Of a stretch of DNA of 59,620 nt, positions 38,171 to 46,166 are shown one piece after another (the stretch's first letter is position 1; every line of letters begins with the position of its first letter). The notes under the pieces were generated by a model that saw nothing but the letters and a program-made list of their open reading frames with translations, ran no database searches and was not told the origin of the DNA. The DNA lies in the NCBI RefSeq assembly GCF_002151125.1, contig NZ_MDJZ01000018.1:1-59620 (forward strand). Reading direction: 5' to 3'. The position numbers and the translations under genes are program-made. The DNA comes from Clavibacter michiganensis. GTDB taxonomy: Bacteria > Actinomycetota > Actinomycetes > Actinomycetales > Microbacteriaceae.

Positions 38171-39159
38171 TCGGCTACCTCGTCCGCCGCGCCGGATCCG
38201 CGCTGATCGTGCTCGCGCTCATCAGCCTGTTCACCTACATGATCTTCTTCCTGCTCCAGCCGGACCCCGCCGTCACCATCTGCGGCAAGACCTGCACGCC
38301 GGACAAGATCGACTCCATCCGCCAGCTCCTCGGGCTCGACCGGCCGTTCTGGGCGCAGTACGGCGACTTCGTCGCGGGGATCTTCACGGGCCGCACCTAC
38401 GGCGACGGCGCCACGGCGATCCAGTGCGCCGCGCCCTGCCTGGGATTCAGCTTCCAGACGCAGCAGTCCGTGCTCGACCTGATGCTGTCCCGCCTGCCCG
38501 TGAGCGTCACGGTCGCGGTCGGCGCGGCGGTCCTCTGGGTCGTCTTCGGCGTGGCGGGCGGCCTCGTCAGCGCGATCAAGCAGGGCACCGGATGGGACCG
38601 GGCCGCCATGGCCGCGGCGCTCGCGGGGATCAGCGTGCCGATGACCTTCGCGGCGCTGCTCCTGCAGTACGTGCTCGTCGTGCAGCTGCAGGTCCTGCCG
38701 TTCCCGCAGTCCGTGGCGTTCGGCGACGACCCCGTCCTGTGGTTCGAGTCGTACCTCATGCCGTGGGTCGTGGTCGCGCTCGGCTACGCCTCCGTGTACG
38801 CGCGGATCGTGCGGGCCAACGTGCTCGACACGCTCCAGGAGGACTACCTGCGCACCGCGCGGGCCAAGGGCCTGTCGGCGGCGCTCGTGATCCGGCGGCA
38901 CGCCCTCCGGCCGTCGCTCACACCCGTCGTCACCCTGTTCGGCATGGACTTCGCCGGCCTGCTCGGCGGCGCCCTGATCGCCGAGAGCATCTTCGGCCTC
39001 AACGGCGTCGGCAAGCTCGCCGCCGACTCCATCGCCAAGAACGACCAGCCCGTCATCATGGGCGTCACGCTCCTCGCCGCGGCCTTCGTGGTCGTCGGGA
39101 ACGTGGTCGTCGAAGTGCTGTACACCGTGCTCGACCCCCGAGTGAGGATCACCGCGTGA
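38167..39159 (+). CDS. Peptide ABC importer permease, DppB/OppB type
   Basis: 330 residues. MIGYLVRRAGSALIVLALISLFTYMI is the classic OppB first helix; then LLGLDRPFWAQYGDFV, five more helices, and the EAA loop YLRTARAKGLSAALVIRRHALR. An unusual feature is two pairs of cysteines in the extracytoplasmic loop (ICGKTC near residue 42 and QCAAPC near 87) that could form disulphides in the exposed region. Coupled by 4-nt overlaps to the genes on both sides. Partners with the DppC-type protein to form the membrane channel. Confidence 0.9.
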   Translation: MIGYLVRRAGSALIVLALISLFTYMIFFLLQPDPAVTICGKTCTPDKIDSIRQLLGLDRPFWAQYGDFVAGIFTGRTYGDGATAIQCAAPCLGFSFQTQQSVLDLMLSRLPVSVTVAVGAAVLWVVFGVAGGLVSAIKQGTGWDRAAMAAALAGISVPMTFAALLLQYVLVVQLQVLPFPQSVAFGDDPVLWFESYLMPWVVVALGYASVYARIVRANVLDTLQEDYLRTARAKGLSAALVIRRHALRPSLTPVVTLFGMDFAGLLGGALIAESIFGLNGVGKLAADSIAKNDQPVIMGVTLLAAAFVVVGNVVVEVLYTVLDPRVRITA

Positions 39160-40022
39160 CCGCCACCGCACCGCACCAGCCGCCCGCCCGCGCCGTCCCC
39201 GGGACGCCGCTGCTCGAGGTCGAGCACCTCACCATCGCGTTCCCCACCTCGCGGGGGCCGGTGGAGGTGGTGAAGGACCTCTCCTTCCGCGTGGAGCCGG
39301 ACAGCACCCTCGGCATCGTGGGGGAGTCCGGGTCCGGCAAGTCGATGACCTCGCTCGCCGTGATGGGCCTCGTGCCCCGCGGCGGGACGGTCACCGGCAG
39401 CATCCGGCTCGCGGGCGAGGAGCTCGTCGGCCGCACCGACCGGGAGCTCCGGGCCATGCGCGGCGACCGCATGGCGATGGTGTTCCAGGATCCGCTCTCC
39501 TCGCTCAACCCCTACTTCACGGTGGGGCTGCAGATCGAGGAGGCGTACCGGGCCCACCGCGCAGGCTCCCGGAAGGCCGTGCGGTCGACCGTGGTCGCCG
39601 CGCTCGAACGGGTGGGCATCAAGGAGGCGGGCACGCGCGTCGACCACTACCCGCACCAGTTCTCGGGCGGCATGCGGCAGCGCATCATGATCGCGATGGC
39701 GCTGTGCCTCGAGCCCGAGCTGCTCATCGCCGACGAGCCGACCACCGCGCTCGACGTGACGGTGCAGGCGCAGATCCTCGACCTCCTGCGCTCCATCCGC
39801 CAGGAGACGGGGATGGGCATGCTCGTCATCACCCACGACCTCGCCGTCGTGTCCTCCCTCGCCGACGAGGTGCTCGTCATGCAGGGCGGGCACCGCGTCG
39901 AGAGCGGGACCACCGAGCGCGTGTTCACCGCGCCGGAGGATCCGTACACGCACGCGCTGCTCGAGGCGATCCCCCGCATCGACGCCGCCTACGACCGCCA
40001 GACGACGGGATCCGCCTCATGA
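39156..40022 (+). CDS. Peptide ABC importer ATPase, DppD/OppD type
   Basis: 288 residues from GTG 39156. [16 protein letters not shown] start, Walker [28 protein letters not shown]-loop, signature FSGGMRQR, Walker [19 protein letters not shown], switch His in [10 protein letters not shown], and the C-terminal oligopeptide-transporter region ([16 protein letters not shown]). It ends soon after this region and lacks the longer [4Fe-4S] Cys tail seen in many DppD/DppF proteins. Overlaps both neighbours by 4 nt. Confidence 0.92.
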   Translation: MTATAPHQPPARAVPGTPLLEVEHLTIAFPTSRGPVEVVKDLSFRVEPDSTLGIVGESGSGKSMTSLAVMGLVPRGGTVTGSIRLAGEELVGRTDRELRAMRGDRMAMVFQDPLSSLNPYFTVGLQIEEAYRAHRAGSRKAVRSTVVAALERVGIKEAGTRVDHYPHQFSGGMRQRIMIAMALCLEPELLIADEPTTALDVTVQAQILDLLRSIRQETGMGMLVITHDLAVVSSLADEVLVMQGGHRVESGTTERVFTAPEDPYTHALLEAIPRIDAAYDRQTTGSAS

Positions 40023-40966
40023 GCATCCACGACACCCGCCCCGACGTCCCGGCCGCGCCCGCCGCGGCCACGCCGGAGCCGTTCCTCTCCGCGCGCGACC
40101 TCACCAAGGAGTACGTGACGCGCGGCGGCCGCGGGCTCCGGCCGCCCGTGCGCCGGTTCCTCGCGGTCGACGGCGTGAGCCTCGACGTGCCGACCGGGCA
40201 GACGCTCTCCATCGTGGGGGAGTCCGGATCCGGCAAGTCGACGACCGCGCGCATCGTCGCGCACCTGCTCGAGCCCACGTCCGGCACCTTCGCGCTGAAG
40301 GGCGAGGACATGACGCACGCGACGGGAGCGGCGCTGCGCGAGTTCCGGCGGCAGGTGCAGGTGGTGTTCCAGGATCCGGCGTCGTCGCTCAATCCGCGGC
40401 ACACGGTGGAGCAGATCATCAGCGCGCCGCTGCGGTACCAGGGCATCACGACGCCGGGCGGGCACGGGAGGCTCGTGCGCGACCTGCTCGACCGCGTGGG
40501 GCTCGACCCGGACCACGCGCAGCGCTACCCGGCGCAGTTCTCCGGCGGGCAGTGCCAGCGGATCGGGATCGCCCGGGCGCTCGCCGTGAGCCCGGGACTC
40601 ATCGTGTGCGACGAGGCGGTCTCCGCGCTCGACGTGACGGTGCAGGCGCGGGTCATCGCGCTGCTGCGCGACCTCCAGCGGGAGCGCGGGCTGAGCTACG
40701 TCTTCATCGCGCACGACCTCGCCGTCGTGCGGCAGCTCTCCGACCGCGTCGCCGTGATGAGCTCGGGGAAGGTCGTCGAGGAGGGCACGCGCGACGACGT
40801 GTTCGAGCGGCCGCAGCACCCGTACACGCGCGCGCTGCTCGACGCGGTGCCGCGCATCGACCCCGGGTGGGATCGGCGGCGGAACGCCGCGCGCGCCGCC
40901 GCCGGGCTCGACGCGGGCTCCCTCGGCACGGGCGCGGTCCGCACGGCGGACGGGTCGGCCGCGTGA
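40019..40966 (+). CDS. Peptide ABC importer ATPase, DppF/OppF type
   Basis: 315 residues. PFLSARDLTKEYVTRGG start with the OppF-typical FLAVDGVSLDVPTGQTL, Walker [26 protein letters not shown], signature FSGGQCQRIGIARAL (Cys in place of the usual Arg/Gln), Walker [19 protein letters not shown] and switch His in FIAHDLAVV. Pairs with the DppD-type ATPase. A 30-residue Ala-rich C-terminal tail. Overlaps both the upstream ATPase stop (ATGA) and the downstream peptidase start (GTGA) by 4 nt. Confidence 0.92.
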   Translation: MSIHDTRPDVPAAPAAATPEPFLSARDLTKEYVTRGGRGLRPPVRRFLAVDGVSLDVPTGQTLSIVGESGSGKSTTARIVAHLLEPTSGTFALKGEDMTHATGAALREFRRQVQVVFQDPASSLNPRHTVEQIISAPLRYQGITTPGGHGRLVRDLLDRVGLDPDHAQRYPAQFSGGQCQRIGIARALAVSPGLIVCDEAVSALDVTVQARVIALLRDLQRERGLSYVFIAHDLAVVRQLSDRVAVMSSGKVVEEGTRDDVFERPQHPYTRALLDAVPRIDPGWDRRRNAARAAAGLDAGSLGTGAVRTADGSAA

Positions 40967-42270
40967 TCGTCGGATCCGCGACCGTCCCCGGCGTGCACGT
41001 CACCGACCACGAGATCGAGGTCCCGCTCGACTGGGCGGCGGCGCGCGCCGGCGAGCCCACCGCGACGATCACCGTGTTCGCCCGCGAGCTCGTCGCCCCG
41101 GACCGCCGCGGCGACGACCTGCCCGCCCTCCTCTACCTCCAGGGCGGCCCCGGCGGGAAGTCGCCGCGGGTGATCGACGACGGGGGATGGATCGGCCACG
41201 CCCTCCGCACCCACCGCGTCGTGCTGCTCGACCAGCGCGGCACCGGGCGCAGCGCTCCCGTCGCGGCGCGCACGATGACGCGGTTCGGCGACGACCACGA
41301 CTCCGCCGCCCGGTACCTCGCGCTCTTCCGGGCCGACTCGATCGTGCAGGACGCGGAGGCGCTGCGGCAGCACCTCGAGGGCGGGCGCCGCTGGTCGACG
41401 CTCGGCCAGAGCTACGGCGGGTTCCTCACGCTGACCTACCTGTCGCTCGCGCCCGAGGCGCTGTCGGCCTGCTACGTGACGGGCGGGCTCGCGTCCCTGG
41501 ATCCGGACGCGGAGGAGGTCTACCGCCGTACCTACCCGCGCACGGTCCGGAAGAACGCCGGCCACCACGCGCGCTACCCGGCCGACGTGGGGATCCTCTC
41601 GCGCCTCGCCGACCGGCTCCAGGTCGGCGACGTGACGCTGCCCGACGGCGACGTGCTCACGGTCCGGCGCCTGCAGACGATCGGCATCGACCTCGGCATG
41701 GCGCCTGGACGCGAGCGGATCCACGCCCTCCTCGACGAGGCCCTCGACGACCGCGGCGAGCCCACCGACGTGCTGCTCGCCGAGGCCCTGCGCCTCACCT
41801 CGTACGCGGCGAACCCGCTGTTCGCGGCGATGCAGGAGAGCATCTACGCCTCCGGCACCCGGCGCGCGACCGCGTGGGCCGCCGAGCGGGAGCGCGGCCG
41901 GCACCCGGCGTTCGCGCCCAGCGCCCGGCCGCTGCTGCTCACCGGCGAGATGATGTACCCCTGGATGTTCGAGGAGATCCGCCTGCTGCGCCCGTTCCGC
42001 GGCGCGGTCGAGGTGATGGCGCGCCGCGACGACTGGCCGGAGCTCTACGACCCGGCCCGGCTCGCCGCCAACGAGGTGCCTCTCGCCGCCGCGGTCTACC
42101 ACGACGACATGTACGTCGACGCGGACCTGCAGCAGGACACGGTCGCGCGGGTGGGGAACGCCCGCGCGTGGATCACGAACGAGCACGAGCACGACGGCCT
42201 CGGGGCGCCCGGCGTCCTCGGTCGGCTGATGGACACGATCGCCCGCGACGGAGGAGGCCTGCCCCGATGA
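40963..42270 (+). CDS. Alpha/beta-hydrolase, proline iminopeptidase family (S33)
   Basis: 435 residues from GTG 40963. HxGGPGG-type oxyanion loop as LYLQGGPGGKSPR, RVVLLDQRGTGRS, nucleophile elbow GQSYGGF, and late His in EHDGLG. These match the larger S33 prolyl aminopeptidases, which cut N-terminal Pro or Hyp from peptides. No signal peptide: cytoplasmic. It is embedded by 4-nt overlaps between a peptide importer and an M24 peptidase, so its job is to release Pro/Hyp from imported peptides. A different, smaller Pip lies at 56022. Confidence 0.85.
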   Translation: MIVGSATVPGVHVTDHEIEVPLDWAAARAGEPTATITVFARELVAPDRRGDDLPALLYLQGGPGGKSPRVIDDGGWIGHALRTHRVVLLDQRGTGRSAPVAARTMTRFGDDHDSAARYLALFRADSIVQDAEALRQHLEGGRRWSTLGQSYGGFLTLTYLSLAPEALSACYVTGGLASLDPDAEEVYRRTYPRTVRKNAGHHARYPADVGILSRLADRLQVGDVTLPDGDVLTVRRLQTIGIDLGMAPGRERIHALLDEALDDRGEPTDVLLAEALRLTSYAANPLFAAMQESIYASGTRRATAWAAERERGRHPAFAPSARPLLLTGEMMYPWMFEEIRLLRPFRGAVEVMARRDDWPELYDPARLAANEVPLAAAVYHDDMYVDADLQQDTVARVGNARAWITNEHEHDGLGAPGVLGRLMDTIARDGGGLPR

Positions 42271-43724
42271 CCGACACGACCCACGACACGACGCCCGCCG
42301 CCGCGAGCGCAGACGGCCCCGGCGACCGGCGACCGCCGCGGCTCGCCGAGGTGCCCGCGTTCCGCGACCTCATGGCCGGCGGGTGGATCACGCCCGACCG
42401 CACCCCGGCCACCGTGCCCGGCGCGGTCGAGGCGGCCGCCGCGCACCGCGACCGGCTGAGCGCCGCGATGCCCGGCGTCACGACGGCCGTCGTGAGCGGC
42501 TACGCGCCGACGCGCAACGACGACTGCCGCTACGCCTTCCGTGCCGACAGCGACTTCGTGTGGCTCACCGGCGTGCAGATCGAGGGCGCGGTGCTCGTGA
42601 TGCACGCGGTGCCGGGCGGCCACGACGCCGTCCTGCACGTGCCCGCGCCCGCAGACCCCGGCGACCCGCGCTTCTTCTCCGACGCCGACCACGGCGAGCT
42701 CTGGGTGGGGCCCGCTCCCGCGCACGCCGACTGGCAGCGCGTGCTCGGGATCCCCGTGCGGGGCCCCGACCGCATCGCGCCGGACCTCGCGGGCGTCCGC
42801 GACGTGCGCCGCGCGGGCGCCGTCACCGGCGTCCCCTCCGCGCTCGCCGACGTGCCCCGCGACCCGGGGCTCGTGGCGGCGCTCGGCGAGCTGCGCGTGA
42901 TCAAGGACGCGTGGGAGATCGAGGAGCTGCGCCGCGCGGTCGACGACACGGTCGAGGGCTTCGCGGAGGTCGTGCGGGCGATCCCGCGGGCGCGCGCGCA
43001 CGGCGGCGAGCGCTGGCTGCAGGGCACGTTCGACCGGCACGCGCGCACGGTCGGCAACGGCCCCGGCTACGCCACCATCGTGGGCGGCGGCGGGCACGCG
43101 ACGATCCTGCACTGGGTGCGCTGCGACGGGCCGCTCCGCGACGGCGAGCTCGTCCTCCTCGACATGGGGGTGGAGGCGCGCAGCCTCTACACGGCCGACG
43201 TGACCCGCACGATCCCCGTCGACGGCGCCTTCGCTCCCGAGCAGCGGCTCGTGCACGACGTCGTGGAGCGCGCCCACCGCGCGGGCCTCGACGCCGTCGC
43301 GCCCGGGCGCCCGCTCGTGGACTTCCACCACGCGTCCATGGAGGTCATCGCGCAGGGCCTGCACGACCTCGGGATCCTCCCGGTGTCGGTCGACGAGGCG
43401 CTCTCGCCAGCCGGGCAGCACCACCGGCGCTGGCTGGTGTGCGGGATCGGGCACCACCTCGGGCTCGACGTGCACGACTGCTCGGGCGCCGGGGTCGCCG
43501 GATACGACCGCGCGGTCGAGCCGGGCATGGTGCTGACGGTCGAGCCCGGCCTGTACTTCCCGCCGGACGACGCGATGGTACCGCCGGAGCTGCGGGGCAT
43601 CGGGGTGCGGATCGAAGACGATATCGTGGTGACGCAGACGGGGTCCGACGTGCTGTCGGACGCGCTGCCGATCGACGCCCGGGGCCTGGAGTCCTGGATG
43701 CGGGAGCAGCGGTCCCCGTCCTGA
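42267..43724 (+). CDS. M24 metallopeptidase, Xaa-Pro aminopeptidase (PepP-like)
   Basis: 485 residues. N-terminal creatinase-like domain (YRFRADSDF-like YAFRADSDFVWLTG), then the pita-bread domain with the dinuclear metal site: LDMGVEARSLYTADVTRT (two Asp), GIGHHLGLDVHD (His), LTVEPGLYFPP (Glu) and VRIEDDIVVT (Glu). Full length for aminopeptidase P, which removes the residue before Pro. In extensin-derived peptides (Ser-Hyp repeats) it would expose Pro/Hyp for the S33 enzyme encoded just upstream. ATG overlaps the S33 stop by 4 nt. Cytoplasmic. Confidence 0.9.
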   Translation: MTDTTHDTTPAAASADGPGDRRPPRLAEVPAFRDLMAGGWITPDRTPATVPGAVEAAAAHRDRLSAAMPGVTTAVVSGYAPTRNDDCRYAFRADSDFVWLTGVQIEGAVLVMHAVPGGHDAVLHVPAPADPGDPRFFSDADHGELWVGPAPAHADWQRVLGIPVRGPDRIAPDLAGVRDVRRAGAVTGVPSALADVPRDPGLVAALGELRVIKDAWEIEELRRAVDDTVEGFAEVVRAIPRARAHGGERWLQGTFDRHARTVGNGPGYATIVGGGGHATILHWVRCDGPLRDGELVLLDMGVEARSLYTADVTRTIPVDGAFAPEQRLVHDVVERAHRAGLDAVAPGRPLVDFHHASMEVIAQGLHDLGILPVSVDEALSPAGQHHRRWLVCGIGHHLGLDVHDCSGAGVAGYDRAVEPGMVLTVEPGLYFPPDDAMVPPELRGIGVRIEDDIVVTQTGSDVLSDALPIDARGLESWMREQRSPS

Positions 43725-43743
43725 CCCCAGGAGGAGGACCCGC

Positions 43744-44469
43744 GTGAGCCTCTCCGCACTGCGTCCCGCACCCCCGCGCGAGAGCCTGCGCGAGCACGTG
43801 CACCAGGCGCTGTCCGCGGCCATCGTCTCCGGCGAGCTCGAGCCGGGCACGCTGATCACCGTCCCGACGCTCGCCGTGCGCTTCGACGTGTCCGCGACGC
43901 CGGTGCGCGAGGCCGTGCTCGAGCTGGAGAAGCGCGGGTTCGTCGAGACCGTCCGCAACAAGGGCTTCCGCGTCACCGCGGTGAGCGACGAGGAGCTGGG
44001 GCACCTGGTGCAGGTGCGCCAGCTCCTCGAGGCGCCCGCCATGGAGCGCCTCGCCGGGCGGCTGCCCGAGGGCGCGCTCCCCGGTCTCGAGGCGCTCGCC
44101 GACCGCATCGAGCAGGGCGCGCGCGACGGCGACCTCCGCGCGTACCTCGAGGCCGACCAGGAGCTGCACCTGTCCCTCACGCGCATGCTCGGCAATCCCG
44201 TGCTGACCGACGCCATCGCCGACCTCCGCTCGCGCACGCGCCTCGTCGGCCTCGCGTCGATGAAGGAGAGTCGCCTGCTGGACGCGTCGGCGGCCGAGCA
44301 CCACGAGCTGCTGCGGGCGCTGGTCGCCGGCGACGGTGCCGCGGCGCACGAGCTGATGGTGCGGCACATCCGGCACGCCAGCGGCTGGTGGGCGGGGCGC
44401 GGGGAGGGCGAGGACGCGGCGGTCGTCGACGCGGACGATGCCGTGGCCGTCCCCGATCCCGCGAGCTGA
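43744..44469 (+). CDS. GntR family regulator, FCD type, of the glycopeptide/hydroxyproline locus
   Basis: 241 residues from GTG 43744, with GGAGGAGG upstream. Winged helix: LREHVHQALSAAIVSGELEPG, PTLAVRFDVSATPVREAVLE, LEKRGFVETVRNKGFRV. FCD domain: VQVRQLLEAPAMERLA, YLEADQELHLSLTRMLGN (Asp/His ligands), EHHELLRAL and VRHIRHASGW. A charged tail follows. Last gene of the importer-peptidase operon, immediately before the Hyp operon, with the shared 12-bp operator at both promoters. It probably represses both and responds to Hyp or a pathway intermediate. Shares fold but little sequence with the GntR at 20998. Confidence 0.88.
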   Translation: MSLSALRPAPPRESLREHVHQALSAAIVSGELEPGTLITVPTLAVRFDVSATPVREAVLELEKRGFVETVRNKGFRVTAVSDEELGHLVQVRQLLEAPAMERLAGRLPEGALPGLEALADRIEQGARDGDLRAYLEADQELHLSLTRMLGNPVLTDAIADLRSRTRLVGLASMKESRLLDASAAEHHELLRALVAGDGAAAHELMVRHIRHASGWWAGRGEGEDAAVVDADDAVAVPDPAS

Positions 44470-44510
44470 GCGGCCGCCCACGCGCGGCCGCTTCCCCTCC
44501 GAGGCGATGT

Positions 44511-44522
44511 GTGACATATTAC
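44511..44522 (+). promoter_or_regulatory. Operator GTGACATATTAC before the hydroxyproline operon
   Basis: Exact reverse complement of 33325-33336. Here it is extended into a second inverted repeat, GTGACA-N6-TGTCAC (44511-44528). CATATT inside it could be a -10. It sits in the 114-nt gap after the GntR gene. Confidence 0.65.
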
Positions 44523-44583
44523 TGTCACCGCCGACCACCGCCGCCTCCTCGAGAGGCGCACACACCCGTGAGATGAGGCCCGC

Positions 44584-45798
44584 ATGACGCGTCACGTGGT
44601 CGTCGTGGGCGGGGGCATCGTCGGGGCCGCGTGCGCCCGGTCGCTCGCCCGGGCGGGGATCTGCGTCACGGTCGTCGAGCGCGCCGCCGTCGCCTCCGGC
44701 ACGAGCGCGCAGGGCGAGGGCAACATCCTCGTCTCCGACAAGGGCCCGGGCGCGGAGCTCGAGCTCGCGCAGCTGGCCGCCCGCCGCTGGCCCGAGGTCG
44801 CCGCGGAGCTCGCGGACGAGCTGGGCGGCGCGCTCCCGTCCATCGAGTACGAGCCCAAGGGCGGGCTCGTCGTCACGACCACCGACGAGGGCGCGGATCC
44901 GCTCCTCGCCTTCGCGGCCACGCAGCGCTCCGCGGGCGTCGCCGCGATCGCGGTGGACGTGCGCCGGGCGCTCGAGCTCGAGCCGTGGCTGAACCCGGCG
45001 ATCACCGCGGCCGTGCACTACCCCGAGGACGCGCAGGTGCAGCCCGCCATCGCGACCGAGGCGCTCGCCGCGTCGGCCCGACGCGCGGGGGCGGTCGTGC
45101 GGACGGGCGTCGAGGTGATCGGGCCGCTGCTCGACGCGGACGGCGCGCTCCGCGGCGTGCGGACGACGGCGGGCGACATCCCCGCCGACGACGTGCTGGT
45201 CGCGGCGGGCCCCTGGTCGGGCGAGGTGGCGCGCGCGCTCGGCGTCGAGCTGCCGGTGCTGCCGCGGCGCGGGGTGGTGCTCGTGACCACGCGCATGCCG
45301 CACCGCATCCGGCACAAGGTCTACGACGGCGACTACGTGGGCGCGGTCGGATCCGGGGACGGCGCCCTGCAGACCTCGGGCGTCGTGGAGTCCACGCCGT
45401 CGGGGACGGTGCTCATCGGATCCAGCCGCGAGCGCGTGGGCTTCGACGCGTCGCTGCGCGTGGCCGTGCTCGAGGAGCTCGCCGCGAAGGCCGTGCGGCT
45501 CTTCCCCTTCCTCGTCGACGCGAACGCGATGCGCTCCTACGGCGGCTTCCGGCCCTACCTGCCCGACCACCTCCCGGTCGTCGGCCCGGATCCGCGGCTG
45601 CCCGGCCTCTGGCACGCGAGCGGGCACGAGGGCGCGGGCATCGGCCTGTCCGTCGCGACCGCCGACCTCGTCGCGGACCTCATGAGCGGATCCGCGCCCG
45701 CGCTCGACGTGCGGCCCTTCTCGGTCGCGCGCGCCTCGCTCGGGCTCGCGATGCCGGGTGCCGCGCTGCCGACGGACGCCCGCGGGGTGCGGGCATGA
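44584..45798 (+). CDS. D-hydroxyproline dehydrogenase, FAD/DAO-type subunit (beta)
   Basis: 404 residues. FAD-binding Rossmann start HVVVVGGGIVGAACARSLARAG, VVERAAVASGTSAQGEGNI, the DAO-fold substrate domain, and YGGFRPYLPDHLPVVGP with the final GHEGAGIGLSVATADLVADL. Such subunits oxidise D-amino or imino acids with FAD. Together with the [2Fe-2S] and FAD/BFD subunits downstream (4-nt overlaps), it forms the three-part D-hydroxyproline dehydrogenase of the bacterial Hyp pathway, making 1-pyrroline-4-hydroxy-2-carboxylate. First gene of the Hyp operon, downstream of the shared operator. Confidence 0.85.
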   Translation: MTRHVVVVGGGIVGAACARSLARAGICVTVVERAAVASGTSAQGEGNILVSDKGPGAELELAQLAARRWPEVAAELADELGGALPSIEYEPKGGLVVTTTDEGADPLLAFAATQRSAGVAAIAVDVRRALELEPWLNPAITAAVHYPEDAQVQPAIATEALAASARRAGAVVRTGVEVIGPLLDADGALRGVRTTAGDIPADDVLVAAGPWSGEVARALGVELPVLPRRGVVLVTTRMPHRIRHKVYDGDYVGAVGSGDGALQTSGVVESTPSGTVLIGSSRERVGFDASLRVAVLEELAAKAVRLFPFLVDANAMRSYGGFRPYLPDHLPVVGPDPRLPGLWHASGHEGAGIGLSVATADLVADLMSGSAPALDVRPFSVARASLGLAMPGAALPTDARGVRA

Positions 45799-46166
45799 CG
45801 CCGCGCCGCGTGGATCCGGCGCGCGACCCGATCCGCCCGGGACCCGCGGAGGCCGTGCGGTTCACCGTCGACGGGGATCCCGTCGAGGGCGTGCGGGGAC
45901 AGACGATCGCGGGCGCGCTGCTCGCCTCCGGCACGCTCGCCTGGCGCACGACCGCGAGCGCCGGCCGACCGCGCGGCGTCTTCTGCGGGATCGGCGTGTG
46001 CTTCGACTGCACCGTCACCGTCAACGGGCTGCCCGACGTGCGCGCCTGCCAGCGGCGCGCGGTCGAGGGCGACGTGGTGGAGACCGGGCCGGGGGCGACC
46101 GTGCCGGACGCCGGGGCCGCATCCGCCGACGCCGCGGACCCCGACCGGGCCGGGAGCGCCTCGTGA
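45795..46166 (+). CDS. D-hydroxyproline dehydrogenase, [2Fe-2S] subunit (gamma)
   Basis: 123 residues. VRFTVDGDPVEGVRGQTIAGALLASG then RGVFCGIGVCFDCTVTVNG and DVRAC: four cysteines in a C-x4-C-x2-C...C pattern that holds one plant-ferredoxin-type [2Fe-2S] cluster, as in HcnA/SoxD-like small subunits. An Ala/Asp-rich tail of 25 residues. It passes electrons between the two flavin subunits. It overlaps both neighbours by 4 nt, so the three subunits should be made in equal amounts. Confidence 0.88.
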   Translation: MTPRRVDPARDPIRPGPAEAVRFTVDGDPVEGVRGQTIAGALLASGTLAWRTTASAGRPRGVFCGIGVCFDCTVTVNGLPDVRACQRRAVEGDVVETGPGATVPDAGAASADAADPDRAGSAS

